Below, in pieces: positions 14,730-23,181 of a stretch of 64,000 nt of DNA; positions within the stretch are counted from its first letter, which is position 1, and every line of letters begins with the position of its first letter. The position numbers and the translations under genes are program-made. The DNA is from Flavobacteriaceae bacterium UBA3339 (GTDB lineage: Bacteria; Bacteroidota; Bacteroidia; Flavobacteriales; Flavobacteriaceae). The notes below the pieces were generated by a model. That model was not told the DNA's origin and searched no databases. It worked only from the letters and a program-made list of their open reading frames with translations. The stretch lies in NCBI GenBank assembly GCA_002360925.1, contig DERN01000016.1:1-64000 (forward strand), written 5' to 3'.

Positions 14730-16238
14730 TTATTTTAAAACATATCGTATATTCAATCTGGTCGAAGTTGCTTCTACACCTTCAAGAGGAATGTATTTTA
14801 TAATTCCTTCTTTACTTAATTCTAAAATCTTGATTTTATCTTTCTCAAACCATGTAATCTGATATTCTAAATCGGCTGGAGTGATTTCTAAAACATCATT
14901 ACTTTTTCCGTCGCTACTAATCATAGGCGCACCATAATATTGATTGTAATATTCAAACAAATCAAATTGTAATGGCTGAGAAAGATCTTCTGTAACTAAA
15001 GGCAATGCAACATTAGGCGCAACAAACATTTGTACTTTTGTTAAACGCTCTTTTCGTAACATTTCTTTGTTCGAAGCGTTTAACTGATTTTCGATCCAAT
15101 CTTTATAAGTTCCTTCAAAACCTTTACTTTGTGCGTGTTCGTATGCTTTTTCGCCATCGGTTCCAATTACCGATTCAACCCATTCTGTAAAAGTTCCGTA
15201 AAAACCGTGTTTCAATGCCATTTCGTAAGGCGAATTTCCTTTTGAAGTTTGCAGTGATTGAATCCATTCCGTAACAATTGCCGTTGTTTTATCGCGTTTT
15301 GCAACTTCAACATCTACTTCACGTCCCCACAACATTTTCATCCACTCTTCTTCCGTTCCTTTGTAACCTTTATCTACCGCTTGCTGATAAGCTGTTTTTC
15401 CTCCTTTAGCATCAATCATTTCAATCCATTCGGTTACAGTTCCGTCAAAACCTTCGTTAACTGCAACTTCATAATCATTAGCAGGTTTTGGAATAATCAA
15501 CGTATTCGAAGCCGAAACTTTTACTTCTGGTTTCGATTCTTCATTTTGAACTAAAACTTCCTGTTCGGTGTTTTCAGTTGCATTAGTTTCTTCTTCTGGA
15601 TTAAAAGGGATTTCTTCTCTTTTTACAACTTCTACAATATCCACAACATCTAATAAAACCGAAGAAGGATTTTCGCTTGTTATTAAAACTTCTTCTTCTT
15701 TCGTTGGGTTCAATTTCGGAAGTTCAGTTGGTTTTGCTTCAACTTGCTCAACAATTGCAATCTCTTCTTGCTTTTTAACCGAAATTTCTTCTATTACTTT
15801 CGGTTTTTCGTAGGCAATCACATCTTTCTTTTCAACAACTTTCGATAAAGCAGAAAAATCGTTGTACGACACTTTGTAAGCGTCTAAAGCTTCAATCGGA
15901 TAAAGATAAATCACATCGTTTACGTCTTTAATCTTTAAAGGATTTTGATGTTCTTTCGAAATGGTAAAAAGCGTTTTAAAATCACTAAAAGGTATAAAAA
16001 CATCTTTCGCATTCATGATTTCGTACCATTGATCATCAACCCACATGTAATATCCTTCCTTTAAAAAAGAATTTTCTTTATGCAGCAAAACATTGTAGCC
16101 AAAATCATTAATTCCCGAATCGATCGTTTTGTTAACATTTTCGATTTGCAGATACGGAACCGCATAATACGTCTTATCAGCTTGTTGCGCAGTAACGGTA
16201 AACGAAAATCCAAGAACTGTGAGTAAATATTTATACAT
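14730..16238 (-). CDS. secreted protein with four YxxAxxxGFxGTxxEW repeats
   Basis: The protein has 502 residues. ATG at 16238 (MYKYLLTVLGFSFTVTAQ) gives a proper signal peptide; upstream in-frame starts do not. Residues 20-130 form an unrecognised domain (YYMWVDDQWYEI). About 130-250 is a Glu/Val/Lys/Pro-rich linker. Between about 254 and 381 are four copies of a 20-residue motif: YEVAVNEGFDGTVTEW, YQQAVDKGYKGTEEEW, YEMALKHGFYGTFTEW and YEHAQSKGFEGTYKDW. Very similar motifs are known from phage tail fibres and collagen-like or structural proteins; no phage genes are nearby. The final 100 residues look beta-rich (ITWFEKDKIKILELSKEGII). There is no T9SS signal. A structural envelope role is inferred. 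Confidence 0.78.
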   Translation of the reverse strand: MYKYLLTVLGFSFTVTAQQADKTYYAVPYLQIENVNKTIDSGINDFGYNVLLHKENSFLKEGYYMWVDDQWYEIMNAKDVFIPFSDFKTLFTISKEHQNPLKIKDVNDVIYLYPIEALDAYKVSYNDFSALSKVVEKKDVIAYEKPKVIEEISVKKQEEIAIVEQVEAKPTELPKLNPTKEEEVLITSENPSSVLLDVVDIVEVVKREEIPFNPEEETNATENTEQEVLVQNEESKPEVKVSASNTLIIPKPANDYEVAVNEGFDGTVTEWIEMIDAKGGKTAYQQAVDKGYKGTEEEWMKMLWGREVDVEVAKRDKTTAIVTEWIQSLQTSKGNSPYEMALKHGFYGTFTEWVESVIGTDGEKAYEHAQSKGFEGTYKDWIENQLNASNKEMLRKERLTKVQMFVAPNVALPLVTEDLSQPLQFDLFEYYNQYYGAPMISSDGKSNDVLEITPADLEYQITWFEKDKIKILELSKEGIIKYIPLEGVEATSTRLNIRYVLK

Positions 16239-16263
16239 ATTAAAGTGTGTTTCTAAAACACTG

Positions 16264-16271
16264 CAAATGTA
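16264..16271 (-). promoter_or_regulatory. -7 element TACATTTG for the 14730-16238 gene
   Basis: TACATTTG on the minus strand fits TAnnTTTG and lies 25 nt before the ATG at 16238, which supports that start over the upstream one at 16307. Confidence 0.5.
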
Positions 16272-16311
16272 CATATTTATCAAAAACAATCGGCATTTTG
16301 CCCGCAAGCTT

Positions 16312-16319
16312 TATATTTG
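16312..16319 (+). promoter_or_regulatory. -7 element TATATTTG for the enoyl-CoA hydratase gene
   Basis: TATATTTG fits TAnnTTTG, 24 nt upstream of the ATG at 16344, divergent from the -7 element at 16264-16271. Confidence 0.5.
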
Positions 16320-16343
16320 TATTAACAAACTAAATTGATTATT

Positions 16344-17105
16344 ATGAATAATACGCCTTTTATCAATACAACTATAAAAAATCATGTTGCTTTTATCGAA
16401 TTTTTCCATCCGGCAAGCAATTCATTTCCAAGTTCTCAACTTGCCGATTTAACTAAAGCAATAAGCGATTTGAATCATCATTCCGAAGCAAAAATCATTG
16501 TATTGCAGAGTGCCGGCGAAAAAGCTTTTTGTGCAGGAGCTTCGTTCGATGAATTATTAAACATTTCGAATTTAGAAGACGGCGGAGCATTTTTTAGCGG
16601 ATTTGCAAACGTAATTAACGCAATGCGAAAATCGGACAAGATTATTGTAGGAAGAGTTCACGGAAAAACAGTTGGCGGCGGAGTTGGTTTGGCGGCAGCT
16701 TGCGATTATACGTTTGCAACCAAAAACGCTTCGATTAAATTATCGGAATTGGCAATCGGAATTGGTCCTTTTGTGATTGAACCTGCGGTAAGCAGAAAAA
16801 TTGGAAAACCCGCTTTAGCTGAAATGACTTTAGAAGCCGAAACTTGGAAAAGTGCAGAATGGGCTCACGAAAACAAATTATTTACTCGTTTGTTCGATGA
16901 TGCAGCAACTTTAGACGAAGCATTAGAACAATTTACAACACGATTAAGCAGTTATAATCCGGAAGCTTTGCACGAAATGAAAAAGGTTTTGTGGGAAGGA
17001 ACCGAAGATTGGGATGCCTTATTAAAAAACAGAGCCGCAATTTCAGGAAAATTAGTTTTGTCTGATTTTACTGTAAATGCGTTAAATGCTTTTAAAGGGA
17101 AATAA
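16344..17105 (+). CDS. enoyl-CoA hydratase/isomerase (crotonase) family protein
   Basis: The protein has 253 residues, the usual crotonase length. The oxyanion-hole segments are visible: SAGEKAFCAGASFDELL (about 56-72) and VHGKTVGGGVGLAAACDY (about 106-123). The second is followed by the family's ASIKLSELAIGIGP, with Glu in the position of the second catalytic Glu of hydratases. Overall pattern suggests a short-chain or methylglutaconyl-CoA hydratase in branched-chain amino-acid or fatty-acid breakdown, but the substrate cannot be read from sequence alone. ATG at 16344 is used; a TTG three codons upstream is in frame but unnecessary. The gene is monocistronic, with its own promoter element and terminator. 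Confidence 0.85.
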   Translation: MNNTPFINTTIKNHVAFIEFFHPASNSFPSSQLADLTKAISDLNHHSEAKIIVLQSAGEKAFCAGASFDELLNISNLEDGGAFFSGFANVINAMRKSDKIIVGRVHGKTVGGGVGLAAACDYTFATKNASIKLSELAIGIGPFVIEPAVSRKIGKPALAEMTLEAETWKSAEWAHENKLFTRLFDDAATLDEALEQFTTRLSSYNPEALHEMKKVLWEGTEDWDALLKNRAAISGKLVLSDFTVNALNAFKGK

Positions 17106-17125
17106 TTCCAGAATAGTGAAATACA

Positions 17126-17158
17126 AAAATCCTGTTCGTAAAAAGGACAGGATTTTTT
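17126..17158 (+). terminator. intrinsic terminator after the crotonase gene
   Basis: AAAATCCTGT...ACAGGATTTTTT forms a stem with a short A-rich loop and a T-run. Confidence 0.65.
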
Positions 17159-17195
17159 AATTGACTCTATAAAGAATCATTAAATTTTAAATTAC

Positions 17196-17203
17196 TAATT
17201 TTG
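17196..17203 (+). promoter_or_regulatory. -7 element TAATTTTG of queD-lpxH
   Basis: TAATTTTG fits TAnnTTTG and lies 16 nt before the queD start codon at 17220. Confidence 0.5.
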
Positions 17204-17219
17204 CTAAAATTTTCAGATT

Positions 17220-17672
17220 ATGAGTTTTATCAGAATCACTAAACAATTCACTTTCGAAACCGGTCATGCTTTATACGGATACGACGGAAAATGCCGTAAT
17301 GTTCACGGACACAGTTATAAATTATCTGTTACGGTTATTGGGCAGCCTATTACCGATAAAAATCATGTAAAATTCGGAATGGTTATCGATTTCACCGATC
17401 TTAAAGCTATTGTAAAAGAAGAAGTTGTAGATCAGTTTGATCACGCTACCGTTTTTAATCAAAACACGCCTCATGTTGAATTGGCTAAAGAATTAGAACA
17501 ACGCGGACATCATGTGATTTTGGTAGATTACCAGCCAACAAGCGAAAATTTAGTGATTGATTTTGCGAACAGAATCAGCAGTCGTTTACCAGAAAACATC
17601 AAATTATTTTCATTGCGTTTGCAAGAAACCGAAAGTTCGTACGCCGAATGGTTTGCTTCCGATAATCAATAG
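17220..17672 (+). CDS. queD: 6-carboxytetrahydropterin synthase family protein (QueD-like)
   Basis: The protein has 150 residues. The zinc ligands are seen as FETGHALYG and the VHGHSY pair (about residues 15, 29, 31), with the catalytic Cys in GKCRNVHGH. The Asp-His pair that completes the site is in VVDQFDHATVF, and the substrate-binding Glu in LQETESSYAEW near the end. This enzyme turns 7,8-dihydroneopterin triphosphate into carboxytetrahydropterin for queuosine synthesis; eukaryotic-type PTPS activity cannot be excluded by eye. No other queuosine gene is next to it. The gene is followed after 2 bp by the LpxH-like gene and is probably cotranscribed with it. Confidence 0.88.
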   Translation: MSFIRITKQFTFETGHALYGYDGKCRNVHGHSYKLSVTVIGQPITDKNHVKFGMVIDFTDLKAIVKEEVVDQFDHATVFNQNTPHVELAKELEQRGHHVILVDYQPTSENLVIDFANRISSRLPENIKLFSLRLQETESSYAEWFASDNQ

Positions 17673-17674
17673 TC

Positions 17675-18493
17675 ATGATTACATTAGATATTCCTGCAGA
17701 TAAAAAAGTATATTTCACTTCGGATCATCATTTCGGAGCGCCCACTCGTGAAAAAAGCATTCCGCGCGAACGCTTGTTTTTAGATTGGTTAAACGCGATT
17801 GAAAAAGATGCCGGAGCTTTATTTATTGTAGGAGATTTATTTGATTTTTGGTTCGAATATAAAAAGGTAGTTCCAAAAGGATTTGTCCGCATTTTAGGAA
17901 AGCTAGCTCAATTGCGCGACAATGGTTTGCCTATTTACTTTTTTGTAGGAAATCACGATTTATGGATGGAAGATTATTTTGAACAAGAATTGGGAATTCC
18001 AGTTTTTCATCATCCTAAAGTATTCAATATTTTTGAAAAAACTGTTTTTATTGGTCATGGCGACGGTTTAGGTCCCGGTGATAAAGGTTATAAACGCATG
18101 AAAAAAGTATTTACAAATCCTTTTTCTAAATGGTTATTTCGTTGGTTACATCCAGATCTTGGCGTTCGTTTAGGAGAATATCTGTCTGTTAAAAACAAAC
18201 TGATTTCGGGAGACGAAGATGCTACATATTTAGGCGAAGACAACGAATGGCTGATTTTATACGCCAATAAAAAAGTAAACGAACAATTTGCCGATTATTT
18301 TATTTTTGGTCATCGCCATTTACCCATGGTTCTTCCGTTAAAAAACAATCCTAAATCACTTTATATCAATTTAGGTGATTGGATTCAGTATTTTACTTTT
18401 GGGGTATTATCTGAACAGGAATTTTGTTTAAATCAGTATTCGAAAAAAGATCTTGAGGCGCATTTTCATCCAAAATCCAATCGTGATGTTTAA
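17675..18493 (+). CDS. lpxH: UDP-2,3-diacylglucosamine diphosphatase-like metallophosphoesterase
   Basis: The protein has 272 residues, a calcineurin-type phosphoesterase with all metal motifs: SDHHFG (about 16-21), GDLFDFW (about 53-59), FVGNHDLWM (about 91-99), GHGDGLGPGD (about 128-137) and FGHRHLPM (about 209-216). It is likely to cleave UDP-2,3-diacylglucosamine to lipid X in lipid A synthesis on the cytosolic face of the membrane; the LpxH versus LpxH2 assignment is family inference. The C-terminal 33 codons overlap the 3' end of the convergent HTTM gene by 101 bp. The conserved core ends at LGDWIQYFTFG, before the overlap, so this tail may be a recent extension. Confidence 0.87.
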   Translation: MITLDIPADKKVYFTSDHHFGAPTREKSIPRERLFLDWLNAIEKDAGALFIVGDLFDFWFEYKKVVPKGFVRILGKLAQLRDNGLPIYFFVGNHDLWMEDYFEQELGIPVFHHPKVFNIFEKTVFIGHGDGLGPGDKGYKRMKKVFTNPFSKWLFRWLHPDLGVRLGEYLSVKNKLISGDEDATYLGEDNEWLILYANKKVNEQFADYFIFGHRHLPMVLPLKNNPKSLYINLGDWIQYFTFGVLSEQEFCLNQYSKKDLEAHFHPKSNRDV

Positions 18494-19769
18494 AATGATT
18501 CCATTCTTCACTTGCTAAATCAACCGTAGGATCTATCAATCGTTTAGCATCTCTTGAATTTACTCTAATATCGCTTTGCACCACATAAACCGCAACATCT
18601 AGATCTTTTTCTTGATAATATTTTTTGATTTTTTGCGCCATTTGCCAAATAACATCGGGCGTATTTAGTCGTGTTTGTTGTTTATAAGTTAAAAATTCGT
18701 CATTATAAAAACGCTGTACTTCGTTCGTTTTTTTGTCGATCACTCTAAAAGTAGCTTCACCACTTCGCGAACGCAACATCATACGCCAACTTAATCTATG
18801 TCCTTCTTCTGTCCATAAAACATCGCCTTTAATCAACCAATGACGAAGCGGAAGTAAAACTTGAATAATTAAAAATGGAACAAAAAAGTATTTAAAATTT
18901 TGTACGCCTTCTAAGGTTGTTTCACCTTTAAAAGAAACTTTTGGTTTTCGTCTTAAAAAGAAATTCCGAATTTGTTCTGGCGGAAAAAAGAAAATGCTAA
19001 AACTCAATGCAAAATAAGGAAAAACGCCAATTTGCAAAGTAATTGAGTTAAAAACATGAAAGACTAACGAAGCAATAATCGCCAACCAACGCGTACGTTT
19101 CCACAATAAAGCCGGAACAATTAATCCGTCGAAAATAATTCCCATATAGGCAATAAACATCTGAAAATCTTTCTTAAGAAAAATGTTTCGAATCGATTCC
19201 GGAACATCGGTCATCGAAGCAAACATTCCGTGCGTAACCAATCCATTTAACCAATCGGGATAAAATTTTGCAATGGTTGCGTAAAAGTAAACGCAACTAA
19301 CCTGAATAATAAAAATCCACGAAATCCATTGCGGCATATATTCTTTTTTTATCGAAGGATTTTTCTTTGCATCGTACGAAGCATAAGCATTTGCAGGTAA
19401 AAAACACATCAATAGCGCAATAAGCCACATTAAATAATAATGGTTGTTGTATGAAGTTTTTTGTCCAAAATAAACCAAACTCCACAACAAAGTAAGCGCA
19501 ATAATTGAAAATCGATATTTAAAACCAAAAATGATTCCCAAAGAAGCCAGCGCCATTAAAATAAAAACGCCGTACATGATTTCGTTCTGAATTGCCAAAA
19601 GCCATTCGAAACCTATAAACGTGAAATTTGTGGTAGTATCTACAAAATTATTGTCGACCCATTTTAGTAAAAGTGCACCAACACTTTCGGCAAAAAATAC
19701 AATTCCGAAAAAAATACGGAATACAATTAAAGGTGCGTTGTCAATTTTTGTAAATGCTTTTTTCCACAT
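18393..19769 (-). CDS. HTTM-domain membrane protein (vitamin K-dependent carboxylase-like)
   Basis: The protein has 458 residues. The first 290 form a multi-helix membrane domain (FRIFFGIVFFAESVGALLL, ISWIFIIQVSCVYFYATIAK, FYPDWLNGL), the HTTM domain shared with vitamin K-dependent gamma-carboxylases. The remainder is a soluble beta-rich region (LSWRMMLRSRSGEATFRVID) as in that family. In bacteria its substrate is usually unknown; gamma-carboxylation, epoxidation or another quinone-linked step are all possible. It lies 2 bp downstream of ribF on the same strand, suggesting cotranscription, and its 3' end overlaps the convergent lpxH gene by 101 bp. Confidence 0.8.
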   Translation of the reverse strand: MWKKAFTKIDNAPLIVFRIFFGIVFFAESVGALLLKWVDNNFVDTTTNFTFIGFEWLLAIQNEIMYGVFILMALASLGIIFGFKYRFSIIALTLLWSLVYFGQKTSYNNHYYLMWLIALLMCFLPANAYASYDAKKNPSIKKEYMPQWISWIFIIQVSCVYFYATIAKFYPDWLNGLVTHGMFASMTDVPESIRNIFLKKDFQMFIAYMGIIFDGLIVPALLWKRTRWLAIIASLVFHVFNSITLQIGVFPYFALSFSIFFFPPEQIRNFFLRRKPKVSFKGETTLEGVQNFKYFFVPFLIIQVLLPLRHWLIKGDVLWTEEGHRLSWRMMLRSRSGEATFRVIDKKTNEVQRFYNDEFLTYKQQTRLNTPDVIWQMAQKIKKYYQEKDLDVAVYVVQSDIRVNSRDAKRLIDPTVDLASEEWNHFKHHDWILDENAPQDLFSNTDLNKIPVQIIPQK

Positions 19770-19771
19770 GG

Positions 19772-20704
19772 TTATTTTATTTTAGATATAAAGGCTCTTG
19801 AAAAAGATTCGTCTTCCTTTAAAGCTTCAATTAATAAATCGAGCGAAGCAAATTTTTCTTCATTGCGAATTCGTTCCAGAAAGTGAACCGTAATTTCTTC
19901 GCCATAAATCATTTCGTTAAAATCGAAAATATGAACTTCTACCGTTTTTTCCAAACCGCCAACCGTTGGATTGGTTCCAATACTTAACATTCCGTAGTAT
20001 TTTTCGTCTTTTACAGTTACGCCAACCACATAAACGCCAATTTCGGGAATCAATTTATATTCTTCAGCAACCTGAATATTCGCTGTAGGAAAACCAATTG
20101 TTCGTCCCAACTTTTTACCATCAACCACTTTTCCGGAAAGCATATACGGATATCCTAAATAGGTTTTTGCCAACGAAACGTTTCCTTCGGTCAATGCTTT
20201 TCTGATTTTAGTTGAACTTACTGAAACTTCGTCTAATTCTTCTGCCGAAATTTGTTCCACATCGAAATGATATTTTCTGCCGAATTCTATTAAATCATGA
20301 ATATCTGCCGAACGATTTTTTCCAAAACGATGATCGTATCCAATGATGATTTTTCCGATATTAAACTGATCTACCAAAATGTTTTTCACAAATTCTTCTG
20401 CCGATAAATTGGCAAATTCTTTTGTAAATTCTTGAACAATGAGATAATCCATCCCAAAATTTTCAATTCGATTTATGCGTTCTTCAATCGTATTTAAAAG
20501 AAGGATTTTATTATCGGTTTTTAGCACCATTCTCGGGTGCGGAAAAAAAGTAAGTACCAAGGTTTTATAGCCCGAACTATTTTTTTGTTTTTTAAGTTTA
20601 TTAAGGATTGCCTGATGTCCAATGTGCATTCCGTCAAATGTGCCCAAAGTCACGATGGTTTTCTCTGTACTTTGAAAATCTTGTATCGAATGAAAAACTT
20701 CCAC
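19772..20704 (-). CDS. ribF: bifunctional riboflavin kinase/FAD synthetase
   Basis: The protein has 310 residues if the GTG at 20704 is used. That start gives (M)EVFHSIQDF, the usual flavobacterial RibF opening, whereas the in-frame TTG at 20740 adds twelve non-conserved residues. The FAD synthetase (nucleotidyltransferase) domain shows GTFDGMHIGHQ with the HIGH motif near residue 23, and IIGYDHRFGKNR and SSTKIRKAL further on. The riboflavin kinase domain begins near residue 185 with GKVVDGKKLGRTIGFPTANI and continues with YYGMLSIGTNPT. It makes FMN and FAD from riboflavin in the cytosol. The next gene, an HTTM membrane protein, starts 2 bp later. Confidence 0.92.
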   Translation of the reverse strand: MEVFHSIQDFQSTEKTIVTLGTFDGMHIGHQAILNKLKKQKNSSGYKTLVLTFFPHPRMVLKTDNKILLLNTIEERINRIENFGMDYLIVQEFTKEFANLSAEEFVKNILVDQFNIGKIIIGYDHRFGKNRSADIHDLIEFGRKYHFDVEQISAEELDEVSVSSTKIRKALTEGNVSLAKTYLGYPYMLSGKVVDGKKLGRTIGFPTANIQVAEEYKLIPEIGVYVVGVTVKDEKYYGMLSIGTNPTVGGLEKTVEVHIFDFNEMIYGEEITVHFLERIRNEEKFASLDLLIEALKEDESFSRAFISKIK

Positions 20705-20868
20705 TTTTTTGTTTTCTACAAATTTATCAATAAAAATCAATGTCTTGGTTCAAATGACTTCTTTTATCGAATCAAATACGATTTGAGTTAAAAAATGGTT
20801 CTAATTTTTATATACTGATTTTAAGTTTATACCTTTGATTTCATTTGAATATTAATCGTTTCATTATT

Positions 20869-23127
20869 ATGAGAATAACCGGTAAACTTTTCTGCGTTTT
20901 ACTTACTTTATATTCGGCAACTTCGTTTGCTCAATTCAATCTTTTAAAAGAAACTTCGAAAGCTCGTTTGCCCGAAGAAAACATTTTTGCAAGATCGCAC
21001 AATCCTGAAAAATATGAATTGTACACGATAAATCACAAACAGTTGTTAGAAACTGTGAAAGATGCGCCAAGATTATCAAACAATCCATCGAATGTAGTTT
21101 TAAAATTTCCCGATGCAAATGGAAAAACCGTTTCTTTCTGGATTTACGACAATCCGGTTATGGAAGAAGAATTAGCACAAGATATTCCGAATATTAGAAG
21201 TTTAAAGGGTGTTAATATCGAAAATCCTTCAACAAGTTTAAGCATTAGTTTGTCTGATATTTTTGGATTACATGTAATGGGAATGAAAACGGACGGATCG
21301 GTTTATTATATTGACAGTTTTACTAAAGATTTGAATACAGTTATTATTTACGATCGTTCGGATTTAGAAAGCCCAAAGACTAATTTTATATGTTTAACAG
21401 AAGGAAATGAAACTGTTGAAAAATCTCTTTCGAATCAAACATTAAGCTTAGATAACAAAAAAAGAACGTTTCGTTTAGCGTTGGCTTGTACCACCGAATA
21501 TGCAAACTTTCATATTTCAAAAGCACCTACAAACGTTCCGAATGTAACAATTAAACAGAAAAAAAACATTGTACTTGCTGCAATGAATGTTACATTAACT
21601 CGTTTAAATCAAATTTTTGAACGTGAATTGAATATTCATTTGAATTTAATCGCTAACAATCGAGATATTATTTTTGTAACTTCTGATAACTTTAGCAACA
21701 ACAATGCTAATGCGTTGATTGATGAAAGTCAAATTGAAATTAATAAGATTATTGGAAGTTCTAATTACGATATTGGCCACACTTTTAGTACAGGTGGTGG
21801 CGGTTTGGCAAGTTTAGGTTCAGTTTGTAATTCTTGGTCAAAAGCACAAGGAATCACAGGTTCTCCTTCTCCTGTTGGTGATCCGTACGATGTAGATTAT
21901 GTAGCACACGAAATGGGACATCAATTTGGAGCAAATCATACTTTTAACAATTCTTGTCAGTTTAATATAAATTGGCCGACTGCAATGGAAACCGGAAGTG
22001 GAAGCACGATTATGTCGTATGCAGGAATTTGCACTCCAAACGTTCAAATGAATGTTGATCCTTATTATCATTATGTAAGTATTCAGGAAATGCAGACATT
22101 TCTTTCAACAGCAACTTGTGCACAACAAATAACAATCTCTAACAATGCTCCTGTTGTTTCTCCTTTAGTTTCTAAAACAATTCCTTATGGAACTCCTTTT
22201 ATATTAAGTACAACTGCAACAGATTCTGACGGAGATCAATTAACCTATACTTTTGAGCAAACCAACACAGAAATTGCAACTCAACCTCCACTAGAAAATG
22301 CTACTAATGGACCTGCTTTTAGATCTATGGCTCCAAATAACAATAATTATCGTTCTTTCCCTTCTGAATCAACCGTTTTAGCAGGAACAACTAATAGCAA
22401 CGGTATTGTAAGTAGTGAATGGGAGCGACTTGCTAACAGAGCCCGAACTTATAGTTTTGTTACGACAGTTCGTGATAATAATCCAAACGGAGGACGTGTT
22501 GTTTATACACAACCTGTTTTGATTACTGCTGCAAATACGGGTCCTTTTGTAATTACATATCCAAATAATAATCCTTCTGTAGCAGAACCAGTTTGGAATA
22601 CGGGAACAACCAAAAACATTACATGGAATGTTGCTGGAACAACCACAAATAACATTAATGTTTCGCATGTAAACATCCTAATTTCGACTGATAATGGAGT
22701 TACTTACACATCTCTGGTTTCTAATACTCCAAATGACGGAAACGAAACGGTTACAATCCCAACTTCTTTAAACAACACATACGAAGGAAGAATTAAAATT
22801 GAAGCTGTAGGAAACATTTTTTACACTGTTTCGAAAAAATTAACCATTTGGGATCCCACTGCATCTTCTGATAAGTTTGAATTGGCAGATTTAAAAGTAT
22901 ATCCTAATCCTGCAAAAGATATTTTGAATATTGAATTCACTTCTGAAACTACAAGTAAAACTAAATTCGATATTTTCAACTTAAACGGTCGTTTGGTAAA
23001 AACAGTCAATCTTGAATCAACCGACAACCATTATCAAATAAATATTCAGGATTTAGCTTCTGGAGCTTATATTTTAATCATTAATAACGGAGGTGGCTCT
23101 AATAGTCATAAGTTTATAAAACAATAA
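20869..23127 (+). CDS. T9SS-exported reprolysin-like zinc metalloprotease
   Basis: The protein has 752 residues. The signal peptide (MRITGKLFCVLLTLYSATSF, ending in AQ) supports ATG at 20869; the in-frame TTG at 20845 adds a polar leader. A propeptide-like region is followed by a metzincin domain with HEMGHQFGANHTF (H347-E348-H351-H357), followed by a Met-turn SGSTIMSYAG. Next come an Ig/cadherin-like region (NNAPVVSPLVSKTIPYGTPF) and beta domains to about 665. The last 80 residues form a T9SS type A sorting domain (LKVYPNPAKDIL, FDIFNLNGRLVKT, LASGAYIL). It should be secreted across the outer membrane and released or surface-anchored. The gene is monocistronic, with a strong terminator. Confidence 0.92.
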   Translation: MRITGKLFCVLLTLYSATSFAQFNLLKETSKARLPEENIFARSHNPEKYELYTINHKQLLETVKDAPRLSNNPSNVVLKFPDANGKTVSFWIYDNPVMEEELAQDIPNIRSLKGVNIENPSTSLSISLSDIFGLHVMGMKTDGSVYYIDSFTKDLNTVIIYDRSDLESPKTNFICLTEGNETVEKSLSNQTLSLDNKKRTFRLALACTTEYANFHISKAPTNVPNVTIKQKKNIVLAAMNVTLTRLNQIFERELNIHLNLIANNRDIIFVTSDNFSNNNANALIDESQIEINKIIGSSNYDIGHTFSTGGGGLASLGSVCNSWSKAQGITGSPSPVGDPYDVDYVAHEMGHQFGANHTFNNSCQFNINWPTAMETGSGSTIMSYAGICTPNVQMNVDPYYHYVSIQEMQTFLSTATCAQQITISNNAPVVSPLVSKTIPYGTPFILSTTATDSDGDQLTYTFEQTNTEIATQPPLENATNGPAFRSMAPNNNNYRSFPSESTVLAGTTNSNGIVSSEWERLANRARTYSFVTTVRDNNPNGGRVVYTQPVLITAANTGPFVITYPNNNPSVAEPVWNTGTTKNITWNVAGTTTNNINVSHVNILISTDNGVTYTSLVSNTPNDGNETVTIPTSLNNTYEGRIKIEAVGNIFYTVSKKLTIWDPTASSDKFELADLKVYPNPAKDILNIEFTSETTSKTKFDIFNLNGRLVKTVNLESTDNHYQINIQDLASGAYILIINNGGGSNSHKFIKQ

Positions 23128-23157
23128 AAAAGAGCAGCTTTTAGCTGCTCTTTTTTA
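23127..23157 (+). terminator. intrinsic terminator after the metalloprotease gene
   Basis: AAAGAGCAGCT and AGCTGCTCTTTTTT form a stem and T-run directly after the stop codon; the A-run before it may let it also serve the convergent peptidase gene. Confidence 0.75.
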
Positions 23158-23181
23158 TATTTTAATTAATAATCTGAATCG

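Noticed and set aside
14730..16238. Possible prophage remnant suggested by fibre-like repeats
   Set aside because: There is no integrase, terminase, capsid or tail gene nearby, and the protein has a Sec signal peptide, so it is treated as an envelope protein.
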